Shown one piece after another: positions 1-7,741 of a stretch of DNA of 10,745 nt. Where the stretch lies: the NCBI GenBank assembly GCA_016839665.1, contig JAEOTU010000034.1, positions 1 through 10,745 of the forward strand. Reading direction: 5' to 3'. Within the stretch, counting starts at the first letter, position 1. Every line of letters starts with the position of its first letter. The notes beneath the pieces were generated by a model. The model made no database searches, was not told where the DNA came from, and saw only the letters and a program-made list of their open reading frames with translations. The translations under genes and the position numbers were made by a program. Source of the DNA: Candidatus Hodarchaeota archaeon. Its GTDB lineage: Archaea > Asgardarchaeota > Heimdallarchaeia > Hodarchaeales > Hodarchaeaceae.

Positions 1-118
1 ACACGAATTCTCCAGCATGAAGTTCAACATTGACCCCACGTAATGCTACTACATCCATTCGTTGTTGTTGTCCTTCATATATCTTAAAAACGTCATGCGC
101 TGCAAGTACAATTGTCAA
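1..118 (-). CDS. ABC transporter ATP-binding protein, LolD/MacB type (N-terminal part, runs off window)
   Basis: Only the first 39 codons are inside the window. The frame reads MTIVLAAHDVFKIYEG, then VALRGVNVELHAGEFV. This is the usual N-terminus of LolD/MacB/FtsE-class ABC ATPases: a first strand, an aromatic before the A-loop region, then 'AL.gV...l..GEf' just before Walker A. The start is a TTG at 118-116. It is supported by a GGTGA ribosome binding site at 129-125 with a 6-nt spacer, and an in-frame TGA just upstream excludes a longer form. The site abuts the TAA stop of the FtsX-type permease, so the two genes are almost certainly cotranscribed and form one ABC complex, the ATPase powering conformational change of the permease. 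Walker motifs lie outside the window and could not be checked. Confidence 0.85.
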   Translation of the reverse strand, partial: MTIVLAAHDVFKIYEGQQQRMDVVALRGVNVELHAGEFV

Positions 119-129
119 TAATGGTCACC

Positions 130-2895
130 TTATATTGTTCGTAGAACCTCACTCACGCTGGTCCTTCTGATTTCCCAAAGGCTTAGAACAACTGCGATAA
201 AAACACCTAGGACAATAAATATCAATAACACTCCAAAACCTGCAAGGGAGAAGGTTACAGGGCTTGTTATTGATCCTGGTTCCGTACGGAAGCCATTGAA
301 TAAAATGGCCACCACTAATCCGATAGCTGTACCAGCTAATATTGATAGGGTACTCGCAGTGATAGCTTCCCCAATGACAAACGTTCCTACTTGAGTATAG
401 GTTGCTCCCAAAGCAATTAACGTTCCAACTTCATGTTTTCGTTTTTGAATTGCAGTTAATAAGAATATTCCTGACCCCAAACACGCTATGACAATTACGA
501 TTACAAATTCTACACTTAAGACCCCGTTAAAATTAGCGATTCCTGGCTCTTCTATCTCTGATAGAATCTCTTCAGCTGTGATAATATCAAGACTCCATCC
601 ATAAACATTTAAAAGCTGATTTTTTAATTCTGCTGGGTCAATTTGGGTACGTATTAGAAAATAGGACGAATTCTGAGATCCGAAGAAACCCTCAAAAGTA
701 TTATGGCTGGTAATTATGAAATAATTCCCAGAGCTGGTAGTACCATCAGAAATTGATACACCCATTCCATATATGATCTGACTACCAAGAGCGGGGAAGT
801 TATAAGCAACATCACTCACTACAAGACCGGATTCACTCAAGGAATTTGTTTTTTTGAAATCATAATCTAATGCAAAATCATTACTGATTATGCAATTATT
901 CTCTTTTGATAGATCAGAAAACACCTTTTCAATTGTTGAATCCACAAAAAAGTGCTCACGAAGGAACGCTACTTCATGAAAACTCGTATCGACCCCTAAA
1001 ACAGGGATTTGTACTCCACCAAAAACCATGCTGCCTATATGAACAGCAGAAACAAGTGCATTAGAATCAATCGTGTGAACGTTATGATTAAAATCAGTTG
1101 TTGATAAGGGAAGTATTGGTTTGGCACGAACATCGGCTCCAGCTGAAAATCTAGCCTGAGATATGCTAGTCAAATGGTCTGTATGTGCAGTGGTGCTGAC
1201 CATAATCCCAAATGAGAAGGTTAAAGCTAAAATGATGATAGCTTTGCTTAGACTTTCTGGACGTCTTGAAACTGATTTAGCAACGACCTCACCAAGCGAA
1301 AATATGATCGTAAATCCCCGAATTAATAGGTTTTCTGCTTTTAAAATTAGATTTGAGCCAATTCGTGCTATTAATAGAATCGAACCTAACCAAAACAAGG
1401 AAGGAGTAACCGCTGCCCAAATCGCAAATAGCACTCCTCCGCTTTCAATGTCAACCTCTAAACCTATCTGTAGAGCGAGGAATAACAAACCCATCACTGT
1501 AAACACAACATCCAAGTAAATTCGTTTCCAAAGTGATGCTTTTTGGGAACCTTCTTCTTTCATCCCCTCCATTATGTCTTGGTTCTTAATTAAGCGTCGT
1601 GCTGGCAGATAAGCTGAAATTAATGCGAGAACCACTCCAGATATTACGATGAGTAAAACATTCGTGAAATTCATTGAAGAAAAAGTGAAATCAAAGTCAA
1701 CTAAAGATGAATCGATTGTGAGAAACTGAGGGATCCATAACATGACCTGTGCTACTAAATTTCCACACAAAATCCCTAAACATGTTGTCAATACTGCAAT
1801 TACTAACACCTCTGATAAGATCATACTCAGTAGCTGACGGGAAGAAGCACCCCGACTTTGTAATGTAGTGATTTCAACACTTCTCATCTCCATCGATGAT
1901 TCGACAGCATATTTTTGGAGATATAATGCTAGAATGATTGCTGGAAGTGATAGAAATAGTAAAAACATCTGAAAAACCAACATAACAATTCGAAGTATTA
2001 AAACTGACATTCCAATATTATCCGAAGCATAAACCTGGCCACCAAATTTAAGTAAAACTTGATTGGAAAATGCATAAGTCTTTCCACCGGCTGCATCAGG
2101 ATTAGAGGGAAGTAGTGAGTGATTGAATTTGACGTGGAGTTGTTCATTGTAGTCATACGCCTGAAGAGCTCCCCATCGTTGAAAGAGGGTATCCCGCCAT
2201 TCGGTGAGATTCCAGATTGGTAACATGACCATTCCCACCTCTTTATTGAACATGGACAACCCAAGAAAACCAGAACTATCTTCGATGTGATATATGCCTG
2301 CAACACGGCATGTCTGCGTATAATTCTTAGTAGAAGCCGTTAAGTTCAAAAAATCGGGACCACTCTTCGTGACATTAATAGTGTCATTTACTGCAATGTC
2401 TAGCTTCAAAGCATTTCGATCATCAATTAATACCGGTAGAGTTTCTGTTAGTTGGGAAATCGAATCATTAAAAATCCCTTCATTTATGGTTAGAGCCTTA
2501 AATGTTTCTAAGTAGGATGCTTCAATTCCTATAAACCCAGTTGTAAGCTCGATACCGCTTTTTGATTTGATATAGACCTTTTTTGTTAAGCTAAAGTAAT
2601 ATTCAGATGTACTAACTAGTGATTGGTTCTCTAACCATCCATCAATCTCAGTTACATTATATGTAACTTCTGGAAGCTCAATCCCAAAACCAAAAGCGGA
2701 TAAGTCAAATGAACTGACTGTCATGTCTACTTCTATATCTTCGAGAGCCTCATTAAGGAACTTAATGGCAGCTGTTTCATTATAGAAAATAATAGCAGAA
2801 ATAATTGTCACTGCTAAAAATATTCCAAATATATTTTGAAAAGTCCGTTTTTTGTTTCTTAAAAGTGATTTTATCGCATACGGGAGAGAAAGCAT
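130..2895 (-). CDS. FtsX/MacB-type ABC transporter permease, two FtsX domains
   Basis: A 921-residue membrane protein starting MLSLPYAIKSLLRNKKRT, the typical entry of FtsX-like permeases: a short basic amphipathic stretch, then a TM helix at about 19-38. A large outside domain (about 40-295) with many N-x-S/T sequons follows. Then come three TM helices (about 298-325, 358-383, 411-434), a central membrane section (about 460-570), a second outside domain (about 570-790), and a C-terminal FtsX domain with three helices (about 796-816, 843-868, 886-907). The FtsX signature is visible as 'KRKHEVGTLIALGAT' near residue 818. ATG at 2895 is preferred: GGTG at 2905-2902 lies 6 nt upstream, matching the arrangement at the next gene. 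A GTG at 2904 in the same frame (three residues longer) would overlap that site. Its partner ATPase follows directly. Relatives move lipoproteins or other envelope substrates or act mechanically across the membrane; the substrate here is unknown. Confidence 0.92.
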   Translation of the reverse strand: MLSLPYAIKSLLRNKKRTFQNIFGIFLAVTIISAIIFYNETAAIKFLNEALEDIEVDMTVSSFDLSAFGFGIELPEVTYNVTEIDGWLENQSLVSTSEYYFSLTKKVYIKSKSGIELTTGFIGIEASYLETFKALTINEGIFNDSISQLTETLPVLIDDRNALKLDIAVNDTINVTKSGPDFLNLTASTKNYTQTCRVAGIYHIEDSSGFLGLSMFNKEVGMVMLPIWNLTEWRDTLFQRWGALQAYDYNEQLHVKFNHSLLPSNPDAAGGKTYAFSNQVLLKFGGQVYASDNIGMSVLILRIVMLVFQMFLLFLSLPAIILALYLQKYAVESSMEMRSVEITTLQSRGASSRQLLSMILSEVLVIAVLTTCLGILCGNLVAQVMLWIPQFLTIDSSLVDFDFTFSSMNFTNVLLIVISGVVLALISAYLPARRLIKNQDIMEGMKEEGSQKASLWKRIYLDVVFTVMGLLFLALQIGLEVDIESGGVLFAIWAAVTPSLFWLGSILLIARIGSNLILKAENLLIRGFTIIFSLGEVVAKSVSRRPESLSKAIIILALTFSFGIMVSTTAHTDHLTSISQARFSAGADVRAKPILPLSTTDFNHNVHTIDSNALVSAVHIGSMVFGGVQIPVLGVDTSFHEVAFLREHFFVDSTIEKVFSDLSKENNCIISNDFALDYDFKKTNSLSESGLVVSDVAYNFPALGSQIIYGMGVSISDGTTSSGNYFIITSHNTFEGFFGSQNSSYFLIRTQIDPAELKNQLLNVYGWSLDIITAEEILSEIEEPGIANFNGVLSVEFVIVIVIACLGSGIFLLTAIQKRKHEVGTLIALGATYTQVGTFVIGEAITASTLSILAGTAIGLVVAILFNGFRTEPGSITSPVTFSLAGFGVLLIFIVLGVFIAVVLSLWEIRRTSVSEVLRTI

Positions 2896-2949
2896 CCTGT
2901 GCACCGGGTGTATCTGAGTTTATGCAATGATTTTAATAACCAAGAATTG

Positions 2950-2957
2950 TATTTAAA
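2950..2957 (-). promoter_or_regulatory. Candidate TATA box for the FtsX permease gene
   Basis: The minus strand reads TTTAAATA in an AT-rich stretch about 55 nt upstream of the ATG at 2895. An archaeal TATA box usually sits about 25 nt before the transcription start, which would place the start near 2925 and leave a short leader holding the GGTG ribosome binding site. No clear BRE was identified. Confidence 0.35.
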
Positions 2958-3017
2958 GTTCCACTTCTCGGTATTTTTTTTAAAATGGGTTACATAACGT
3001 TTGAATGATCCCAATTC

Positions 3018-3035
3018 GCTTTTTAAGCAAAAAAA
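3018..3035 (-). terminator. Candidate T-run terminator after the ECF operon
   Basis: On the minus strand, 65 nt beyond the stop of ecfT, a run of seven T (3035-3029) is followed by a small GCTT/AAGC palindrome (3028-3018). Archaeal transcription commonly stops at T-runs with little or no hairpin. The run separates the ECF operon from the promoter of the FtsX gene downstream. Confidence 0.35.
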
Positions 3036-3099
3036 GTGTTCTAAAATGATAATAGTAACCGAAATATTCTAATTTTTTATTTTAATCTTATTCTATGCC

Positions 3100-3762
3100 T
3101 TAAAAAAGAAATACAATAAGTGTACTAAGCACTCCTCCAAGCAAAATCCAATCACCAATTTCCATTTTTAAGGGGTATAGAATAGTTTTTGGTGTTCGAA
3201 TACTCCAATTGCGTGCATACAGAGCCTCAGCAAAAAGTGCAGCCTTATCTTGGGTCATCACAAGTAATGGAATACTTAAACTAGATAAGTATCGCATTTT
3301 CTGAAAAATTCCTCCATCTAAAGGAATCCCACGTGATACTTGGAGTTGATAAATTCTTTGACTTTCTTCCTGAAACATAGGTAAGAAACGATAAGCAAGA
3401 CTCACTTGCCAAGCCAAACTGTACGGAACACGGAAGGCCCATAATGCTCTAGCAAGGTCATCAGGATCTACCTGCTTTAAGAACCAGTTAAAAAGCCACG
3501 ATAAGCCCCAAAACCGAAAAATCATTAACCAAAGATGCTGAAACTCCTGAGAAATGAAAAACCAATTCAAAACGAAGATCAAGACAGTAGGTACAAACAG
3601 TAAGATCCAGATTCGCAAGATTTGACGAAAGGATGTCAAACGAAAATACCAATAAATGAACAATAAGATGAAAACAAGCTGAAACAAGAGATGAGGAGAC
3701 ACTAAGATTGTGAAAAAAAAAGTTACTAGTCCAATCAAAGAGACACGGGGGTCTGGTTGCAT
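3100..3762 (-). CDS. ecfT: ECF transporter transmembrane component EcfT (CbiQ family)
   Basis: A 220-residue integral membrane protein starting MQPDPRVSLIGL, the usual 'DPR.kL' entry of EcfT/CbiQ proteins. About five to six hydrophobic segments lie between residues 9 and 92 and again at 155-170 and 203-220. The two short Arg-containing motifs on the cytoplasmic coupling helices, by which EcfT grips the two ATPases, are visible as SRG (about 143-145) and ARN (about 183-185); the second is ARN where ARG/ARS is more usual. ATG at 3762 is chosen because it follows the upstream TAA by one base and has a GGGGGA site 8 nt upstream. An in-frame ATG at 3783 (seven residues longer) lies inside the upstream gene and has no comparable site. 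It is last in the operon and should couple ATP hydrolysis by the two upstream ATPases to the S component. Confidence 0.9.
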   Translation of the reverse strand: MQPDPRVSLIGLVTFFFTILVSPHLLFQLVFILLFIYWYFRLTSFRQILRIWILLFVPTVLIFVLNWFFISQEFQHLWLMIFRFWGLSWLFNWFLKQVDPDDLARALWAFRVPYSLAWQVSLAYRFLPMFQEESQRIYQLQVSRGIPLDGGIFQKMRYLSSLSIPLLVMTQDKAALFAEALYARNWSIRTPKTILYPLKMEIGDWILLGGVLSTLIVFLF

Positions 3763-3763
3763 G

Positions 3764-4609
3764 TTATTTTTCCCCCAAAACATTAGAAATCATGGTAAAT
3801 TTGTTTTCAAAATCATGATCAGCCAAATAAGATTTAAGAAGATCAGGGTGAGAACCTTCTCGCTCTAATCTTTGAATAAATGGATATATCTCTGGAATTT
3901 CAAAAAAATTCCACTTTTCCTTCTTGTACATATTAATTATCTCAAGAGGAGTTCCAGTGAATTGGATTGAGCCATCAATCAAAATGATCAACCGGTCACA
4001 AAGAGCTAACTGAAATTCAATATCATGAGAAACAATCATAACTCCCTTCCCTTCGTTTTTCATCTTTCTTAGAATTTTGGACATGAATAAAAGAGCTTCT
4101 TGATCAGCATTAGCCGTAGGTTCATCAAGAAGAAAAAAAGTTGCTGGAACAGCCATCGCTATAGCCATGGCTAACCGCCGTTGCTCTCCACCCGATAAAG
4201 TATAAGGATGGTGATCACGAAGCTCATTCAAACCAAAGTATGTTATCAAGCTCTCTAACAGATGTATCTGTTGAGATTTATCTTCTTCATGCAAGGTTAA
4301 TGTCGTAAGTAATTCTTTTTCGACTGTTGAAGTAAAAAATTGTTGCCGTGTAAACTGAAATGTAACAATTATCTGTCTTGCAAGCCGACTGGTCACTTGT
4401 TTTGTGATATCTTCGTTATTGAGAAGAACATCACCGGATTGAGGTCGGAGTAAGCCATTAGCTATTCTCAGAAGGGTAGATTTTCCAGTACCATTTGGGC
4501 CAAGAATCCCCACAATTTCATTTGTACAGAGTTTGAGATCAATTTGTTTGAGAACTGGTTGTGTGTCAATGTAAGCAAAAGAAATATTCGAGAATTTCAG
4601 ACTAGCCAT
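3764..4609 (-). CDS. ecfA: ECF transporter ATPase component (second EcfA)
   Basis: A 281-residue ABC ATPase. Motifs, numbered from the ATG at 4609: Walker A GPNGTGKST at about 37-45, Q-loop glutamine near 85, signature LSGGE near 138-142, Walker B FFLLDEPT near 158-165 with the catalytic Glu, and the H-loop His in VSHD near 195. A C-terminal extension of about 50 residues follows, as in many EcfA/CbiO proteins. ATG at 4609 overlaps the upstream stop by 8 nt and has a GGGAGG ribosome binding site 8 nt upstream. A TTG at 4624 in the same frame would overlap that site and is disfavoured. All catalytic motifs are intact, so this subunit should be hydrolysis-competent. It is expected to pair with the preceding ATPase as a heterodimer beneath EcfT. 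Confidence 0.92.
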   Translation of the reverse strand: MASLKFSNISFAYIDTQPVLKQIDLKLCTNEIVGILGPNGTGKSTLLRIANGLLRPQSGDVLLNNEDITKQVTSRLARQIIVTFQFTRQQFFTSTVEKELLTTLTLHEEDKSQQIHLLESLITYFGLNELRDHHPYTLSGGEQRRLAMAIAMAVPATFFLLDEPTANADQEALLFMSKILRKMKNEGKGVMIVSHDIEFQLALCDRLIILIDGSIQFTGTPLEIINMYKKEKWNFFEIPEIYPFIQRLEREGSHPDLLKSYLADHDFENKFTMISNVLGEK

Positions 4610-5471
4610 CCTTCTGCCTCCCAATCAGTTGAAAGAGTTCATCTTCAGTCTCAAAATCAGGAATCAGTTTGCTTTCTTTACATAAATTCACACCTAAATG
4701 AAAAAGTTCTGGCACACGAAGCTTATCCTTAATGATAGAGTAATTAGAAGTTAAAAAACCTTGTTTAGTGGTCTGTAATAAAACATCTCCATCATCTAAG
4801 ACAATAACTTCATCAACAAGTGGCAATACGTTTTTTAGTTGATGGGAGACTATTATTATGATTCGGTCACCCCCTTGGATCAGCTTAATGATCTCAAACA
4901 CCCTTTCACGAGATAGATTATCTAGAAAGGCAGTAAATTCGTCAAGTAATAGAATTTTTGGTTGAAGTAAGAGAAGAGATGCTAGCGCAACAAGGGCTAG
5001 TTCTCCCCCAGACAGTTCACTGGTCGATTGGGATATTAAATGAGAGATGTTGAGTTTTTCAGCAATTTCCGTGATCTTCTGCTTCATCTTAAGTGGTGGA
5101 ATAGCTAAATTCTCTAATCCAAAAGCGAGATCTTTCTCCACATTAGCACCAATAACCTGTAAAGGGGGATCTTGAAATAAATAACCAATCTCTGTGCGAA
5201 AATTCCAGAATTCTTCTAATGATATCAATTTATCATTTATTCGTAATTCCCCATATATTGTTGCTGGATAGAACAAGGGGATAATCCCTTTAATAAATCG
5301 TAATAAGGTACTCTTTCCACTAGCAGTAACACCGGTAAGAAGATATGTTTTACCCTTTTGAAGCTTTAAATTACAATTTTTTATGATTGGAGGTTGATTT
5401 GGAAAACAGATTGTTAACCCTACTAGCTCAATTGAATTAATTACTTTGTTTTTATTCTCAAATCCAATCAT
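4602..5471 (-). CDS. ecfA: ECF transporter ATPase component (first EcfA)
   Basis: A 289-residue ABC ATPase. Walker A is GVTASGKS at about 47-54, the Q-loop is FQDPPLQVIG with Gln 100 (the 'FQ.P..Q' form is typical of EcfA), the signature LSGGE is at 153-157, the Walker B Glu is residue 178 and the H-loop His is 210. The segment after Walker B is DEFTAFLD: Phe replaces the usual Pro of DEPT. Walker A is also slightly unusual, with TA where 'PN' or 'SG' is common. The catalytic Glu and switch His remain. The ATG at 5471 has only a weak AGGAT-like site well upstream, and it follows the previous gene after 34 nt. Its last codons overlap the next ATPase by 8 nt, indicating translational coupling. 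The two ATPases differ enough that a heterodimeric EcfA-EcfA' module is the natural reading. Confidence 0.92.
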   Translation of the reverse strand: MIGFENKNKVINSIELVGLTICFPNQPPIIKNCNLKLQKGKTYLLTGVTASGKSTLLRFIKGIIPLFYPATIYGELRINDKLISLEEFWNFRTEIGYLFQDPPLQVIGANVEKDLAFGLENLAIPPLKMKQKITEIAEKLNISHLISQSTSELSGGELALVALASLLLLQPKILLLDEFTAFLDNLSRERVFEIIKLIQGGDRIIIIVSHQLKNVLPLVDEVIVLDDGDVLLQTTKQGFLTSNYSIIKDKLRVPELFHLGVNLCKESKLIPDFETEDELFQLIGRQKDG

Positions 5472-5505
5472 TTGAATCGTTAAATCCTATTTGGTAGTAA
5501 TAAAG

Positions 5506-5970
5506 TTACGTAGTGTCGAAAACAAACATGAATTCATAATCCTGATTCAATTTGAAAGAAGAAACACCCACTGGAGTTAAACTCCAATTTAGATCTCCAG
5601 TAATACGATAATAATAAAGCCAATGCCAGCTTCCCTCTTCGGTAACATTAAAAATCCGTTTAATGAACCACCCAGCTACTCCATATTTCACTCCATCCCA
5701 ATTCTCCCTTCCTATTGTATTATTTATATGTTCGAGTAGTGTTAGATTTACTGAGACGGAAGAAAGGTCAGAATAATTCAAAGGATAAGAGGGATGATTA
5801 GACTCAATTAGTAACAATACGGAAACGTTTTCTACAGATTGGTGACTTGGTTGAATACTTTCAATGAAGAAAAGGATTCCAATGCTCATTCCCATTGCAT
5901 AACTAGCCACAACTCCAATAGTTAATATTTGGAGAACCCAGTACCTCCCTAGGAGCTTGGAAACAATCAC
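5506..5970 (-). CDS. Membrane-anchored extracytoplasmic protein, DUF4430 (transcobalamin-like) type
   Basis: A 154-residue protein. One hydrophobic helix at about 12-36 anchors it, and the rest should face outside; several N-x-S/T sequons support this. The C-terminal 85 residues follow the pattern of DUF4430 domains as I know them: 'NLTLLEHINNTIG', then 'YGVAGWFIKRIFNVTE', an aromatic 'WHWLYYYRI' segment, then 'PVGVSSFKLNQDYEF.F.F'. DUF4430 resembles the C-terminal domain of transcobalamin and is often found with cobalamin or ECF transport genes. GTG at 5970 is the chosen start: it forms a GTGA overlap with the stop of the ECF S gene and has GAGG 8 nt upstream. The frame is open further upstream, but that part is antisense-free overlap with the S-component gene and does not look like protein. 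Role inferred: capture or hand-over of substrate to the S component. Confidence 0.7.
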   Translation of the reverse strand: MIVSKLLGRYWVLQILTIGVVASYAMGMSIGILFFIESIQPSHQSVENVSVLLLIESNHPSYPLNYSDLSSVSVNLTLLEHINNTIGRENWDGVKYGVAGWFIKRIFNVTEEGSWHWLYYYRITGDLNWSLTPVGVSSFKLNQDYEFMFVFDTT

Positions 5971-6665
5971 ATTGATGGCCTCGCTTTGTCTAATGCAGTA
6001 ACAATAGAAGGAATAGTGGAGAACAGGATAAGATTTGATACTTGATGAAGAGTAAACAACGGTATTCCCGCAATAAAACTCACCAAAAGACCTTGCCATG
6101 TAGGGACAAAAAACAAAATTCCAAACGATGTGATTACATCATAAATGATTGTTAATGCTAATCCAAGCTGTGCAAGAAGTATGCGCTCATACAGAGAGAA
6201 ATTGGTTCCGATTTTCCCTTGGTTAACTATTTGGGGTTTGTATAAGATTGGTGCATCAGGAATTGATTCCTGTTCAGCTGAAAAATCATTTTTACCGTTA
6301 AATGAGAAAACCTCTTTTGTTTTCAAGGTGTGAAAATACACTCCAACAATCATAATCAATAGAAAAGGAGGAAATTTCAATAGAAATGGAAGAGGCCCTC
6401 CAGTTCCATAGATTTGTGACGCAAACATTTCAAAAATGGTTACAGAGGTCAATACAGTAGTTGTACCGGTAGTCAACCCGTAACGATAACCTACTAGGAA
6501 AAAAAAAAGAGAAAGTGTTTCAAGATTAGGAATAAATAGAAGGATTGTTGAACTTGCTACCGCTGCGGCTGAAAAGATTACACTTGTGGAAAAAACTTGG
6601 ATTGCACGGACTTCAGCCATAAGGTCTTTTCTTATATTTTCAGCTTCCTTGTCCTTACTATTCAT
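5967..6665 (-). CDS. ECF transporter S component (substrate-specific, possibly cobalamin-type)
   Basis: A 232-residue polytopic membrane protein with about six hydrophobic segments: 24-45, 52-63, 65-83, 95-112, 161-186, and 190-222. 'FIPNLETLSLFFFLVGYRYG' near 44-63 matches the 'PN.E..t......G' pattern of S components in the cobalamin-like/unknown-substrate group. 'YDVITSFG' near 175 and the 'HQVSNLILFSTIPS' tail also match that family. A hydrophilic loop of about 40 residues (115-158) separates the third and fourth helices. The N-terminus is charged and cytoplasmic. ATG at 6665 lies 5 nt after the stop of the preceding gene, with a GGAT-like site nearby. S components bind the vitamin or metal and topple within the membrane, driven by EcfT and the EcfA pair encoded just downstream. 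Cobalamin is suggested by PNLE and the DUF4430-like neighbour, not proven. Confidence 0.8.
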   Translation of the reverse strand: MNSKDKEAENIRKDLMAEVRAIQVFSTSVIFSAAAVASSTILLFIPNLETLSLFFFLVGYRYGLTTGTTTVLTSVTIFEMFASQIYGTGGPLPFLLKFPPFLLIMIVGVYFHTLKTKEVFSFNGKNDFSAEQESIPDAPILYKPQIVNQGKIGTNFSLYERILLAQLGLALTIIYDVITSFGILFFVPTWQGLLVSFIAGIPLFTLHQVSNLILFSTIPSIVTALDKARPSM

Positions 6666-6670
6666 TTAAT

Positions 6671-7402
6671 CTAATCCGAATTCCTGATTCTTCTCTTTTT
6701 AAATTTCCAGAAAACGCTAATAGTCATTAATGCAAAAAAGATTGGGAGAAAATACCAAGACGTAACGCTTTCTGTTGAGATCAAGTCAGAATATACCAGT
6801 TTTAGGTGTAAAACGTAACGATTTAGAAACAGTAACTCAGTATATCCCTCTAATAGAACACCTGATTTTTTATCATAAATTAATGTAGTATTTTGATTTC
6901 CTAAACTGAGATCTTGATTATAAGTGAAATTAATGGCTTGTCGAGAAATCCCTGTATAATTATACTCTATATCAATACGTTCTACGGCTCCTAGTGTAAA
7001 CTGGCCTTGTGCAGCTTCTTGCGCTGCCTGCTGTTGGTCATTCCAATTAATAGAAGAGGTCACTAGTCCTGGAAACCATCCGTATATTGATAATATCAGC
7101 ACTTCAGCAATATAAGTATTATTTGTATAAGATGTGAGATTTCCAATTTCAATTGTGCCAGCGCTAGGGTAAGTAAAGTTTGTAGGATCATGATAATCAA
7201 GCGTATAGTTTATGTCAGATCCAGTAGTTGCTTCGAAGTAAGTAGACGGCCAATCCCAAGCCACAGCGATATCATCATTCCATTCTTGAATTATCCAACG
7301 GGAAACCAGATTCTCATTAATAGAATTACCTTGAATTGAAATGAAACTTACTGAAATACCGAATAGTACTACAAAAAATATAGTAATATATTTATAATTC
7401 AT
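6671..7402 (-). CDS. Type I membrane protein with extracellular beta-rich domain, unknown function, first gene of ECF operon
   Basis: I do not recognise the family of this 243-residue protein. It has an N-terminal signal or anchor (about 4-24), an extracellular region of about 190 residues, one TM helix at about 216-232, and a basic tail KFKKRRIR that fixes the C-terminus inside. Seven N-x-T sequons (positions 65, 75, 88, 94, 148, 158, 171) mark the outer domain. 'TTLIYDKKSGVLLEGY' near 172-188 is a motif I associate with secreted beta-sheet proteins of uncultured archaea ('YDk.tGvLL'). No cysteine pairs or metal motifs are visible. It is first in the operon, 5 nt ahead of the S component, so it is probably part of the importer: a receptor, scaffold or substrate-capturing partner. 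The ATG at 7402 has only a weak GGCGAT site 4 nt upstream. Confidence 0.75.
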   Translation of the reverse strand: MNYKYITIFFVVLFGISVSFISIQGNSINENLVSRWIIQEWNDDIAVAWDWPSTYFEATTGSDINYTLDYHDPTNFTYPSAGTIEIGNLTSYTNNTYIAEVLILSIYGWFPGLVTSSINWNDQQQAAQEAAQGQFTLGAVERIDIEYNYTGISRQAINFTYNQDLSLGNQNTTLIYDKKSGVLLEGYTELLFLNRYVLHLKLVYSDLISTESVTSWYFLPIFFALMTISVFWKFKKRRIRNSD

Positions 7403-7436
7403 TAATATCGCCAGTAATGATCAATACTTATCGATT

Positions 7437-7459
7437 TAATAGGCTCTACTGACCTATTA
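7437..7459 (-). promoter_or_regulatory. Inverted repeat over a TATA-like box upstream of the ECF operon
   Basis: TAATAGG (7437-7443) and CCTATTA (7453-7459) form a perfect 7-bp inverted repeat with a 9-nt centre, 35 nt upstream of the first ECF-operon ATG. On the minus strand a TATTAAA (7441-7435) overlaps its near arm and could be the TATA box of a promoter with a short leader. A repressor bound here would block TBP/TFB access. This is inference from position and symmetry only. Confidence 0.35.
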
Positions 7460-7559
7460 TTTTTACATCAAAAGCGAAGATAACAAAGTAAAATTATTAG
7501 ATATCAAAAATTTTAGTAATAAAGAGGGATTAACAGACGAAAAAGCTAAATGCTAATAT

Positions 7560-7611
7560 CTATTGAAAACTATTGGTAATAAACAACTATTAATATTGTA
7601 CTATCAATAGT
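7560..7611. repeat. Cluster of short direct and inverted ACTATTG repeats
   Basis: ACTATTG (7569-7575) and CAATAGT (7605-7611) form a perfect 7-bp inverted repeat with a 29-nt centre. AACTATT recurs at 7568 and 7585, and CTATTG at 7560 and 7570. The region is very AT-rich, so some of this may be chance. A regulator-binding cluster for either divergent gene is possible. Confidence 0.25.
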
Positions 7612-7714
7612 ATTTCGTTGTTTAAAGGTGAAAAATTAAATATTTCTAAAATCATCCTGAAGATGGGGGATTTCTACCGAAATTTAATTATCATGAAATG
7701 GAAAGAAAAAGAGT

Positions 7715-7741
7715 AGTGTTTTTCAGGACTCTCTAATAGAT
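7715..7741 (+). repeat. 27-bp direct repeat, copy 1 (identical to 9490-9516)
   Basis: These 27 bases recur without mismatch at 9490-9516. The unit begins AGTGTTTTTCAGG and ends ACTCTCTAATAGAT. Here the left arm of the hairpin seen in copy 2 is largely missing. The copy starts within the TAG that ends a short plus-strand frame and sits about 95 bp upstream of the oxidoreductase start. Confidence 0.9.

Noticed and set aside
1163..1519. 118-codon plus-strand frame inside the FtsX permease gene
   Set aside because: Antisense shadow: no family resemblance and no ribosome binding site, while the minus-strand frame is clearly an FtsX permease.
1998..2306. 102-codon minus-strand frame in another phase within the permease gene
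   Set aside because: Out-of-phase overlap of a strong coding region; low-quality composition and no recognisable domain.
4544..4732. 62-codon plus-strand frame across the junction of the two EcfA genes
   Set aside because: Antisense to two confidently assigned ATPases, with no protein-like features.
5971..6099. N-terminal extension (43 codons) of the DUF4430-like gene
   Set aside because: It overlaps the S-component gene by about 130 nt and reads as out-of-phase translation. GTG at 5970 has a GTGA overlap and a good ribosome binding site.
6145..6333. 62-codon plus-strand frame inside the S-component gene
   Set aside because: Antisense shadow of an S-component region; no domain and no start signal.
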